From: Laguncularia racemosa
Lineage: Eukaryota > Streptophyta > Magnoliopsida > Myrtales > Combretaceae
NCBI GenBank assembly: GCA_037954665.1
Contig: JBBMOL010000291.1
Coordinates: forward strand, 124,001-188,000
Reading direction: 5' to 3'
DNA: 64,000 bases
The notes below the pieces were generated by a model. The model had not been told where the DNA came from. It did not search any database and saw only the letters and a program-made list of their open reading frames with translations. Positions 1 to 11,036 of this stretch are shown here, piece by piece. The position numbers and the translations under genes were made by a program. How positions within the stretch are numbered: position 1 is the first letter of the stretch; each line of letters starts with the position of its first letter.

Positions 1-979
1 CATTGCTAATTTAGTATTCCAAACCCCTAAATTCCATCCTAACCTCGTATAATCCACCATTTTTCTATAATTTCTAATTCATATACATACGGGTATGCTA
101 CTCTCTATTATATATTAATGTAATTAAATTTCAATCTGATTCTATATTGTATCGTATGGTTCTAAATTATCACGATCTTGCACCGAACACTCCCGTTTTT
201 GTTTCGTAACTAACCCAAGCTTCTTAAAATCATATTATGCTTCAATGAACCTGAACTGAACATCAAATTCAACTAATCAAATCAAATTCTCTAATTTTGC
301 TAAGGACTTAATTCGGCCAGAACAAGGTAATTAGCTTGAAAAATTCACTAAAAATAGAAAATGACTCCAATCTAAACAATTATTGATTTGGTGATCTAAT
401 AAATCATATAAGGAGCTTATATACTAAAAATTACATCAAAAATAAATCATTTGACCTATTTAGTTTCCAATTTAATTTACGACCAAAACAGAGCATTTTT
501 TAAGGACTACATATTTGTGAATCAAATTTCAAAAAAATAAAATTATCACATTAATATTCATACAAAATTATGCTAGAATACCAAAAATCAAAATTTTTCA
601 TCAACATTTGATATTTTAAAAAAAAAATAGGAAGTTTCAGGCGTTACTAAGGGCTACTCCATTCACCGGCCTCCGGCTGCCAAAGCCGGCAACCACTATG
701 TTGGCCGGAATTCTCTTCCACCCAAAATCTTAACTCTAGCTTGGCCTAGCAGCAGATTTATCCTAACCCCTTCGAACGAACAGACAAAATCCTCCCTATT
801 TAATTTGATTTTTTTTTTCTTCAAATTCTTCAAATTCTTGTTGCATCCTACTTCAATCTTGTTCTTCTTCCTATCCTGATGATTGCATGTTGGAAATTTC
901 AATTTCAATTTTCCTAGAAAATTCGGATGAAATGGAGAGAGTTTTGGTTTCTTTTTTTTTTTTTTCTAATTTTTGATGA
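1..979. other. Unassigned AT-rich sequence at window start
   Basis: No gene or recognisable repeat end is seen. Positions 660-790 are locally GC-richer, with a short inverted motif around CCGGC/GCCGG at 667-690. This block sits just beyond the copia third ORF, where a 3' LTR would be expected, but no matching copy is visible beyond 7.4 kb, so it is left unassigned. Confidence 0.4.
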
Positions 980-1003
980 TTTGTTTTATCTTCTCTCTCT
1001 ATT

Positions 1004-1915
1004 CTAAAGTCTATATATATATATATATATATAATTAATTTTCTCTTTTAAAAGAAACATTATTAGGTTTCCATAAGGCTTCTTTTCCATATTTTCAAAT
1101 AGATTCCTCAAAATCTTGTCAACAATATTCTCACTTTTCCCTTTTGTCATTCCTAAAATTATTTTAGCCTCATCGACTAATATATGTGTTATGCTTTCTA
1201 TCCTAGGCAGAACACATGAACTTACTATCTTATGTAACATCCTTACTAGCAATGAAAATTGAATAACAAGCATGTCTTGTTATGATTTAATCTCAAATCC
1301 ATCATTAAGATACTGAAATAATTCTAATTGATTCATGTTCAGAACATCTTCATCATCATTTACATCTTTCAGCTCTAAACTTCGAATCATATCTTTCTTA
1401 GTGATCTCAATGTTTTGTCTATACACATTTGATTTTAACCTATCCTTCCTTTTGGTATCTAAGTTCTCATAAAATTAAGCAATTATTTCTCCAAAAACCA
1501 TGTATCTTAAATTGCATAACTTCTTGCAGCCTATTCTTTCCAACATTTCATCTATGTGAAATCCCTTCTCGATCAAATATTTAGCATCTATAGACATACA
1601 ATCCATTATCTTTCCTTTTAATGGAACAAATTTCTAAGAAATTTTTTTTGTTGAACGCACCTTTTTGTTCCTTTTCAAAGTGTCTGGTGAAACATCTGGT
1701 TCACCTTTCTGTACTACTTTTGCAATGGGTTCTTTCAAACTACTACTTACTACAGGTTTTTCTTGTTCATTGTTGTGTTCTATTTCTTGTGATTTCTCTT
1801 AACTAGGATGTCTTGATAGAGAAGACTCCTCGTCTTGAGTCTTGATAGGGTCTGCATCCCTTTTTCTTGAATTTGATTTCATTTTGGTTGTCCTAATTGA
1901 TTTTCTTGGTGCCAT
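1004..1915 (-). pseudogene. Third ORF of the copia element, putative plant transposon protein domain
   Basis: One reading frame runs from ATG at 1915 to a stop at 1004 (303 codons) in the same direction as pol. It is broken only by four nonsense codons (positions 1799-1801, 1634-1636, 1475-1477, 1280-1282), with no frameshift. The first 90 residues are basic and low-complexity. A central stretch includes LIEKGFHIDEML and, across a stop, the FYENL motif. A later stretch reads LLVRMLHKIVSSCVLPR. These resemble the 'putative plant transposon protein' domain (EFYANL and LLH-IV...LPRxGS patterns) found in plant retroelement ORFs. Its position after pol is where Sireviruses carry an envelope-like ORF. 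Function unknown; the domain match is from memory. Confidence 0.6.
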
Positions 1916-2239
1916 TGTTGTGAGTAGCGATTAAGGTTTAAAAGAGAGTGTGAAAGTGTTCTGGGTTAAGAGAGTGAGAGTGTTCAGATGGTTCAGAAAG
2001 TTCAGAGTGATCAAAGTGAATAAAAGAAGGGAGATTTTAAATCTTTAATTTTGAAAAAGTAATATTTGCGGAAGAGTCATCCGCATGTAAAAGCAATCTT
2101 AACGGTTAAGAGGATATTACTACTTTTTCTTCTTTTTGAGTTTATTCGAATTAACTAAAGAACTAAAAAATAATTTTAATAAATATTATATAGGAAAACA
2201 CATTTGATTTCTAATAAATTCAAATCTATTATTATCTAA

Positions 2240-2953
2240 TGGTTTTGTAAATACATTAACTAATTGTAATTCAGCAAAATCAAGACTAATATTTCCATTG
2301 TTATTGTGATCTCTTATAAAATGATGCCTTACTTCAATATGTTAGGACCTAGAATGATGACCTAGATTTTTTGTGAGATTAATAGCACTTGTGTTATCAC
2401 ATTTTATTGGAATATTTTTACACATAAATCCATAGTCATACAATTGTTGTTTAAGTTACAATATTTGAGCGCAACAATTTCTTATAGAAATATATCTTGC
2501 CTCAACTATTAATAAGGTAACAGAATTTTGTTTCTTAGATGACTAAGATACAAGTTTGTTCCCGAAAAATTGACATGTTCCTAAAGTACTTTTTTTTTTG
2601 TTATCAATCTTGCATCTTTCATAATTAGCATCTAAATATCTTATTAAATCAATATTTTGATTTTTAGGATACCAAATTCCTAATTTTGTAGTATAAGATG
2701 TATATTTGAAAATTCCTTTTATAGCTGTTAAATATGTTTTAGTTAGACTTGTTTGAAATCTAGCACATACATAAACAGTAAACAAAATGTTTGGTTTAGA
2801 AGCAATCTTGTATAACAAGGATCCAATTAAACTCTTGTAAAGTTTTTTATGTACCTTTTTACTTGAAATGTCTAGATCTAACCTTATTGAATTTGACATG
2901 GGAGTAGCAGCTCCTTTAACATTCTCAAATCCAATTTTTTTTTTTTTTAGCAT
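2240..2953 (-). pseudogene. Copia RT C-terminus and RNase H domain
   Basis: The frame 2543-2953 has the copia RT tail and RNase H hallmarks: a TPMS motif, YKSLIGSLLY, the CARFQ motif, and the DANY and KKSTLGTCQFFG stretches. Further down, around 2280-2345, the minus strand reads HIEVRHHFIRDH and then LVNVFTKP, the usual copia pol C-terminus. Stops and a frameshift lie between 2543 and 2350, so the domain is dead. Confidence 0.85.
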
Positions 2954-3600
2954 TTGCTTAGCATACTTTTCTTGGTGAATAAATATTCCTTGAGAAGTTT
3001 GATTGATTTTGCAATCTAAGGAAGAAGTTTAGTTCTCCCATCAAAGACATCTCAAATTCAACCTGCATCAACTTCTAAAACTCCTTGCAATACATTTCAT
3101 TAGTAGAACCAAAAATAGTATCATCTACATAGATTTGTACTACTAAAATATCTTTATCGAAATGTTTTATAAAAAGAGTTGTGTCAACTTTTCCTCTTGA
3201 AAAGTTATTTTTTATTAGAAAATCACTTAATCTTTCATACCAAGCTTTAGGAGCTTGTTTCAAATCATAAAGAGCCTTTCATAATTTAAAAACATAATCT
3301 TCTTTTAATAGATCCTCAAATCCTAGGGGTTGTTTTACAAATACTTCCTCTTTGATATATCCATTTAAAAAAGCACTTTTTACATCCATTTGAAATAGTC
3401 TAAAATCTTTGTAATAAGCATAAGCTAACAATAGTCTAATAGCTTCTAATCTCGCTATTGGAACAAAAGTTTCATCAAAATCACTACCTTCTTCTTGTGA
3501 ATATTCTTTTGCCATAAGCCTTGCCCTATTCCTAACTATCTTACCTTGCTCATCAAGCTTATTTTTAAACACCCATTTTGTTCCAATAATAGATCTATCC
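2954..3600 (-). pseudogene. Copia reverse transcriptase core
   Basis: Two frames, 3279-3572 and 3075-3263, together cover the copia RVT_2 domain. The first holds RLMAKEYSQEEGSDFDETF and the MDVKSAFLNG motif, which carries the first catalytic aspartate. The second holds KQAPKAWYERL and the catalytic YVDDTIFGS box. A frameshift at about 3270 separates the blocks, and the RT is cut off from the RNase H part by stops. Confidence 0.9.
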
Positions 3601-5345
3601 TTAAGTCTAGGAAATAGTGTCCATATCTGATTTGAAATTGTGCTAATTCCTCTTGCATAGCATTGATCCAGTTACTATCTGTCAAAGCCTCATTTACATT
3701 GTTAGGTTCAATCTCATATAATAAAGTGAATTTATTTTCTAAATGATGTAGCTTTAATCTAGTTTTAACTCCTAAATCTATTTTACCAAGTACTTGTTCT
3801 GGTGAATGGAATGCCTTAAATCTCCAAGGTTTAAAATATTCAACTCTAGTCTATGTAGGTTCAGTAGAACCTTTTGGTAAATTGTCTGACTTACCGTCTA
3901 GTGCACCGTTTGGTTTATTGTCTAAGTAATTATTTAACTTACCATCTATTGTACTGTCAGTGTGACTATCTACTCAGTTGTCTGGTCTATCTTCTATTTT
4001 TGGTTCAATAGGTACTCTTACAGTATTTTGTAAACTCTCTTGATGATTTAAATATTTATCTTTATTCTTTTTATTTGTTACATCATCACTATTATCCATG
4101 ATTGGATTATTAATAAATTTGACATTAATAGACTAGTTACTTGATTAAAAATACGAAAAACCTTACTAGTTGTCAAATATCTAAGAAAAATTCCCTCATC
4201 AGCTCTTTCATCAAATTTACTGAGATTCTACTTGGATTTCTTAATGAAGCATTTAGTCCAAAATATGTGAAAATATGACACATTTGGCTTCTTACCTTTA
4301 TAGATTTTATACATTGTTTTCTGTGTTAAAGGTCTCACATAAACACAATTAGAAATATAACAAAATGTAGAGATTGCTTCAGCTCATAAATACTTAAGTG
4401 CATTACTCTCATTAACATACTTAATGCCATTTCTTGTAATACTCTATTTTTCCTTTCTACTACTCCATTTTGTTGTAGAGTATAGGGTGTAGAAAAATTA
4501 TGTTTTATCCCATTTTTCTCACAAAACTTAATAAAGTTTTCATTTTCAAATTATCTACCGTGATTAGTTCTTAAACTTATTAATGATAAACCTTTTTCAT
4601 TTTGAACTTGTTTTGAAAAAGTTTTAAAAGCATCAAATGTATCACTCTTGTTAGACTAATTCATACTTATTATCTCATGTAAAACCCATGTAAAATATGA
4701 AAAGTCATCAACTATTACTAATTCATACTTATTATCTCCTAAATTCAAAGTTCTTATTAGACTAAAAAGATCAAGATGTAGAAGTTCTAAAGATCTTACT
4801 GTTGAAATAACATTTTTACATTTATGAGATATTGAAACCATTTTATTTCTCAAGTAAGTATCACATTTAATATCTTTAATAATAGAAATTTTTGGTAATC
4901 TATTAACAAGTTTATTTTTAGAAAGTTTTTCTAATTGTGAAAAATTAACATTTCCAAGCTTTTTTTTCCATATAAAACAATTGTCATTTATTGTTAAGAA
5001 AAATCTTTCAACATCTACTCTTGAAGGTTCAACCATGTAAGTATTTTTATTACAAAACCCTTCAAAAAAAATTTCTCCATTCTTATCATAAGCTTGTACT
5101 TTGTCTTTTCTAAAAATCATTTTGTAAACTTTGTTACAAAGTTGACGAATACTTAAAAGATTGTGTTGTAGACCTCTTACTAGAGAATCATTTTCAATTG
5201 TACTAGAGGGAAAGCTTACTGTACTAATTGCTATCATCTTTCCTCTAATGTCATCACTGAATTTGACATAGCCTCCATTTTTCCATTCTAGATTTGTGAA
5301 CAGCGAAACATCTCCAGACATGTGTCGTGAGCACCCACTATCTAG
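3600..5345 (-). pseudogene. Copia protease, GAG-pre-integrase and integrase region
   Basis: The protease signature DSG lies at 5334-5342 within WYLDSGCSRHMSGD. The 4656-5321 frame continues with GLQHNLLSIRQLC (protease/GAG-pre-integrase) and ELLHLDLF, which holds the first integrase aspartate, then VIVDDFSYFTWVL. Further down, at about 4530-4590, the second catalytic site reads RTNHGR*FEN where copia integrases have a D and a GGEFEN block: the aspartate is now Asn and the next position a stop. QQNGVVERKNR at about 4470, with the catalytic Glu, is preserved. The integrase cannot be active. Confidence 0.85.
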
Positions 5346-5789
5346 GTACCATAATCATTTTAGCTTTTTTTTTTTTTGTGTTTCTATACATATAAAGAGG
5401 ATGGTTAAACCTTCTTAGGAACCTAAACTAGCTTGGGTCTACCAAAATTCAAGCTTGTGTTATTTTGATTTATTACTTATTGTTGGCTGAGCTTGTTATT
5501 TTTGTAATAACAATATTTTTCTATATGTCCATATTTGTTACAAAAATAGCATGCATAAATGTTAGATCTTACTGGACTTTTCTAATATTGATATGGTCTT
5601 CATTGATATTGATATGAGCTTACCATTCTTGGATTATATGTTTTGGTATAGCTTCCATAATACCTTTTGTAAGATTATTTGGAGTACTGTTTGTATATCT
5701 GTCTAGAATACTAGCTAAAATTCTATTTGAAATACTATTTAGAGTATTTTCTAATATTCTTTTCATTTTGTATAATGGTTTTATTTTCT

Positions 5790-7413
5790 TTCATATTTAT
5801 ACTTTATTTTCCTTCTTACTTATATTAATATTATCTTTAATTATTGGATCTATTCCTTTAACAAAAATATTTTTCTCAATTTGGTTTAAGGACTCAGCCT
5901 TATTATATTCTAACCCTTCTTTTAAGTTACTTACTCTTTGAGATGACATTAATTTTTGCAATTTTTCATCACTTTCGGAAAACTTAGTGAACATAGAACT
6001 TAAACTTTTTAAAAGTTTATTAATTCATACATTAAGCTTTACAATCTCTTTTCTTAATGTATTATTTTCATTAGTCAACATATCTTGTGCTTCACTTAAG
6101 CTTTTATTATCCATATGTAACACTTATGTATCATTTTTTAGAATATCATTTTCATCAATTAATAACATATTAGTCTAACATACAACTTCTTTTTCATTTC
6201 TTAAAGTTTCAATCTTTTTCATTTGCCTCGGATAAAGCCTTAACATTTGTTTTACTTGTTTTCTAAAGCTCATAGGCATATCATTATTAGATTCAGAAGA
6301 TACCTCAGATAATGCCATGAAGCACAAATTTGCTTCTTCTTCATTATCTAATCCAGTGTCTGACTCAATGTCTAACTCATCAAGATCACTCTACGTTGCC
6401 ATTAAAGCTTTTTGTTTCTTTTTATATTTTTCCATCTTTTCTATCAATACAGGACATTCATACTTGATGTGTCCTAGCTTTTTACATTTGAAGCAAACTA
6501 TTTCCTTCTTTTTCTCTTTCTTTTCTTCTTTTCCTCTAAAATCTTTTCTTGTACTATACTTAGATTAATTAGTAGAATTTTTTTTAAAACATTCAGAATG
6601 CTTACCATTTCTCTTGAATGCTTTTTTAAATCCTTAGACCAGCATTGTTATATCATCATTATCTTCCTCACTGTCTGATCCTTCTTCTATCTCAATGTCT
6701 TATTGAGTCACCTTAAATGATATGGATCTTTTAGTTTTCTTGTGATCATTCATATGTTTCAATTTTGATTTATATGCTCAAAGCTTTTCTCGAAGTTAAC
6801 TTAAGTTCATTTTGTTTAAGTCATAAGATTTTTCAATTGCATTTGTCTTTAAATCCTACAAACTTGGCAAAATTCGAAAGATTTTCCTTATAAGTTCATT
6901 GTCATCAAACTTTTTACCAAGTAAACCAAGTTCATTGATAATTAAAGTAAATCCATTAAATCCTTCAGATATAGTTTCACCGAATTGAAGTAATAATAAT
7001 TCATAATCCTGCATCAATGCTCCTCTCCTTGTGTCCTTGATCATTGTAGCACCTTCATATGTTTCACATAACTTGTCCCATATTTCTTTGGTAAACTCGC
7101 ATAATGAAATCATTGTGAACACAGTTTGGGATATGCTCATCAAAAGCAGATTCTTTATTGTGTTGCTTCATTCAGCCTTTTTCTTTTCTTACTCGGCTAG
7201 AGTTAGACTGTTGGTGAGAATGATTTCTTGATCTCCATACTGTATTATTTCCTACAAAGCAAAATTAGTTCCTTTGATGTAAATCTCCATCCTACATTTC
7301 CAATAAAGAAAATTAGTTCCATCAAAAAATGGTATACGATTAGATGCAATTGTAATTGTGTTGTCAGTCGGTAGGGTATATATATACCCAATTGAATAGG
7401 TGTCATCATGCAT
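5790..7413 (-). pseudogene. Copia gag remnant with CCHC zinc knuckle
   Basis: The start is placed at ATG 7413; the frame soon reads IPFFDGTNFLYWK, the usual N-terminal copia gag (DUF4219/UBN2) motif, and reaches a stop at about 7260. The 6856-7143 frame holds the UBN2 core (TKEIWDKLCETYEG). At about 6450-6500 the minus strand reads CFKCKKLGHIKYEC, a C-x2-C-x4-H-x4-C nucleocapsid knuckle. The 5797-6300 stretch is Lys/Glu-rich and coiled-coil-like, as in Sirevirus gags. Several stops break the frame. Confidence 0.8.
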
Positions 7414-7419
7414 GGAATT

Positions 7420-9930
7420 GATCAGCAAAAATCATAGAAAAATCTTAAAAATGGAGAACAAAGACTAAATTCGTGGGAAATCAAAGCAGATTTTCTTAAA
7501 GTGCCAAAACCACTTGTAAAATTCACCAAAGATCAATTAGGTGTCCAAAATTCACTAAATTTTAACTAGAAACTTCTTAATTTGCATGGAATACATGTGT
7601 AAATTTTCAAAATTCTTCAATCACTACAACATAAAAAATAATAATAATAATTAAATGGTTAATGGAAAAACTTTATAAATACCATCCAAGGTTCATTTTG
7701 CACTCCACACCAAAATTCACATCACCAAACAAAGCAAGGGCATAATAGGATAAGTCTCTCCCCACCCCTAGTGGTGGCTAACAAGCTTGGAGGGGTCATG
7801 GTGGTTTATGCAATAGGATAGTTTTTAGTCTAATTTTATATCTCGATCATTTAGCCTCCTTTCTTCATGAAACTTAACTGCATTTCTCATAATATTACTT
7901 AATTATGGTAATTTTTCTAGGATTAATCTCCCATGTTTCATGTTTTTTATAAGTAAAACTAGTTATAGTATTAAAAACGGTAATTTATTATTTTAACGTA
8001 AAAATCCATATAACTAGGTTATGGCTTAATTACGACTTTCATACTTTTACACATGATATTTTATAATATTTAAAGTGTTTTGGAACCTTTGTCTCCACTT
8101 GGCAAAATATCTTCTAATTATTTGGTATTTTAAGCCTATTTTTACTATAAAAAAAAAACTAAAATAATGATATTTTAATAAATTTATGGAAATTTCTAAA
8201 TTTCATTTTATTCAAATATAATTCATTTACACTACTTTATAGTAATCTATTTCATCAAAAAGATCAATTTTGATAATCTCCTAAGTGTCATCCCCTTATC
8301 AAGTCCTTACTAATAATCATATATTATAATATCTAGTCTAACATAAAATCCAATAACAAACATTTTAGTTATCTAATACGATTTATCTTATTATCACTAA
8401 CTAAGATTTTCAAGCTTTAAACTAATATTAAAACAAATCATAATTTTATCCATTGAGTTCTAAAAGAATATAATTATGTGACAATGGTATATAATAAAAT
8501 AGAAAATGAATGATGCCACTTTGAAATGGTCTTATTTCTTTTTCAACTATCTATAGGAATTTTTCAAAATGATCAATAGAATAAAGCACACTCAAGTTAC
8601 CTAACAAATAAGTGGCTTGTCTCATGACGGTCTTTATTTTGTTAATAAGGGATTATAAGTCGTTATACTTATTTGTGCTTGTAATGTAGATTTTGTGTAC
8701 GCATGCAACGTGTGAATGCAATACTTGTGGGAGCTAAGCCTACCCGTTTTGGTGTCTCTAAGTGTTATTTATGAATGTCAAGTGGCCTACGTATAATATT
8801 GTTTTATTATCCTCTAAATTGGATTAATGTCATAATTTGGTATAATAACTGAACATACACTGCATCCTTTTTGCATTATTTCTACTTACCAAATACTACC
8901 CATTAGGTGAGGATTATAATTAATGCCCATCTTTAAACCTTTATGGAATTAAGTGACAAGAGAGGAGGTTGTTGTACAACAAAAAAGCTATCACATAGAT
9001 AGTCCTAACTGGTTTTGGGAGGACTTACATGAGAGTCCATTACACAAGCCTGAGATTAGTGGTGCAATGTTTTGCATAGTAGTCAACTCCTTGAAATCCA
9101 AACTTAAGTAAGGTCAATTTCTCGAGTTTCATGATGTACTAGTCAATGTCATGTGAATGATAATATTAGTTTTACAAACACTTTAAAGGACTTATTTTCT
9201 TGCTTGATACATATAATGCTTATTCCTTACCACTTATTGAGCACGTGACTTTCGCTCACACCTTTATAGATTTTGTGTCATAAGTAAAATTAGAGAATCA
9301 ACAAAAAATGTCGCCAACTAATGTGGTACACGGAAGGGGGATCAAGTGAGGTCATATACAGATAAGTTAATTTATTTTCAAAAGGTTCACTTTATTATTC
9401 TTTAAGTAACTGTTATTTTATAAATGCGAGCCTTACATCCAATAACTAATCATGAAGGTATGTCATCTAATACCCTCATAATTAGTTAGCAAGTGTGGTG
9501 GGACTATCTAACAAGTTTTCAAGATGTGACATTTTGTGATATTAAAAATATAATTTTTATGTGATTTTATAAGTTCTTCATATACAAAACTTATGGAACC
9601 CATGGCAAAACTTGTAAAATTAGAAAGAAAAAAAAATCCTCTCTTCATTATTTTATGTTTATGTGATTTTACCCTTAGCAAAAAGGAAAAAAATAAGAGA
9701 AAGAATGAAAAATATAAAATTGGAGAGGCAAATAGGGAAGTATAAGGGAAAAAATTGAAAATGTAAATTGAGAGAAATAGTATTAGTTTAAACATTTAAA
9801 TTATTAACTTATAGGTTTAGGCTCTTAAATTTTCTCATACCTACACCTTATGTTGTAAAAGCTTATTCCGAAAAACTTATACTTGAAATTTACCTTGTGA
9901 CTTTCAATACTTACCCAAAACTTACTAGAT
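7420..9930. other. Intergenic AT-rich sequence
   Basis: No coding region or structured repeat could be supported. The stretch probably includes the eroded 5' end of the copia element and other old repeats; 9508-9795 gives a hydrophobic frame typical of poly-T/AT-rich DNA rather than of a gene. Confidence 0.4.
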
Positions 9931-9937
9931 TGAAAAG

Positions 9938-10450
9938 GGTATAGGTAGATACCATGTAAAACAAGGTTACTCATTCACTCTTATATAAACTTATGGATTA
10001 GTTGATTTTAGGATTCTAGATTAGAGTTATTATACTAGATTAGGAAGATGTCGTGGGTTTGTTCAAAATTTGAACTACCTCCATATCACAAAACCTAACA
10101 TTTCTCTTGCAATCAATTTTTAGCCAATTACTCAATTTTTGCCTACTGATGCTCCTAGGGCATTGTAATCTCAATTGAAATTTTTTTCCCATTGAACATG
10201 GTATAGGTAGATACCGTATAAGACAAGGTTACCTACTCATTCCTACATAAACTTGTGGATTATCATATATATATATATGTCCCGATTTTAGGATCCTAGA
10301 TTAGAGTTATTATACTAGATTAGGAAGATGATGTTCAAAATTTGAACTACCTGCATATCACTAAACCTAACATTTCTCTTGTAGTCAATTTTCAGCTAGT
10401 TACTGGATTCACCTACTGATGTTCCTGGGTGTCGTAATCTCAATTTTATT
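9938..10450. repeat. Tandem duplication, two diverged units of about 250 bp
   Basis: Both units begin GGTATAGGTAGATACC, at 9938 and 10200. They share ACAAGGTTAC, CTAGATTAGAGTTATTATAC, AGATTAGGAAGATG, TTCAAAATTTGAACTACCT, and CCTAACATTTCTCTTG, ending near TCAATTGAAA and TCAATTTTA. The offset is about 262 bp. Unit 2 gained an AT microsatellite (10265-10278) and lost a few bases. No coding content. Confidence 0.85.
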
Positions 10451-11036
10451 TGTTTTGGTTTCATTTTGAAAAAATTTCAAAATTGTATATTTAGTCAACC
10501 GAATCGGACACAAAGGGGTTAAGAAGTACAAACATTACACAATAAACCAAGTAGACAGGAACATTAAAAAATAAAATAAAATAACAATAACAATAATCTG
10601 AACAAACCCAATAATCAATTCCTTTTGTATATTCATCCTACTATACCCAATTCACTCCAATCACATTGGTTTGCATTCTCATTTCAATCCAAATCAAGTC
10701 TGGACCAATGTACATTTTGACGCCATTACCATGCAAATGCTCACCCAAAACGATACCAGTGAAAAACTAAAATATGACCCTTCTCTTACCAACAATGAAA
10801 CTACATGTAAAAAGACGTAATAACAGCCATTGAGTCCAAGTACTATATAAGATCTCACTCCTCTGCTCGTCGACACGGTCAGATCCGAAGTACTCGGCCC
10901 AAAAGCAACCTTAAAATAGAATCCTTCAGAAGAAACAATAATCCTCTTTTCGGAATAATTGGCTAAGGTAGGTCTTCTCTTTCCTTTTGTTTCCTTAACT
11001 TGGGTTGTCCTTAGTTTTGCCCTAGAATCACTCTAA
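10450..11036 (-). other. Probable 3' flank/3' UTR of the GARP gene
   Basis: This lies directly downstream of the stop codon at 11037-11039 on the minus strand. The first few hundred bases are less AT-rich than the intergenic DNA further out, consistent with a 3' untranslated region. No clear polyadenylation signal could be singled out. Confidence 0.3.

Larger units (their letters stand above)
980..7413 (-). mobile_element. Decayed Ty1/copia retrotransposon, Sirevirus-like, minus strand
   Basis: Reading the minus strand from 7413 down, the order is gag, CCHC zinc knuckle, protease, integrase, reverse transcriptase, RNase H, then an extra ORF. PR-IN-RT-RH is the Ty1/copia order. A long gag and an extra ORF after pol are known from the Sirevirus (SIRE/Maximus) lineage; that assignment is inferred. 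Many stops and frameshifts interrupt the frames. No convincing LTR pair, PBS or target duplication was found at either edge, so the limits are those of coding similarity and the element is old or truncated. Confidence 0.85.

Noticed and set aside
1..7860. A possible LTR pair for the copia element (1-980 against 7420-7860)
   Set aside because: Only short AT-rich words match by eye; no shared TG...CA ends, PBS or polypurine tract.
9508..9795. Hydrophobic Phe-rich minus-strand frame
   Set aside because: Translation of poly-T/AT-rich DNA, without motif or neighbours that support a gene.
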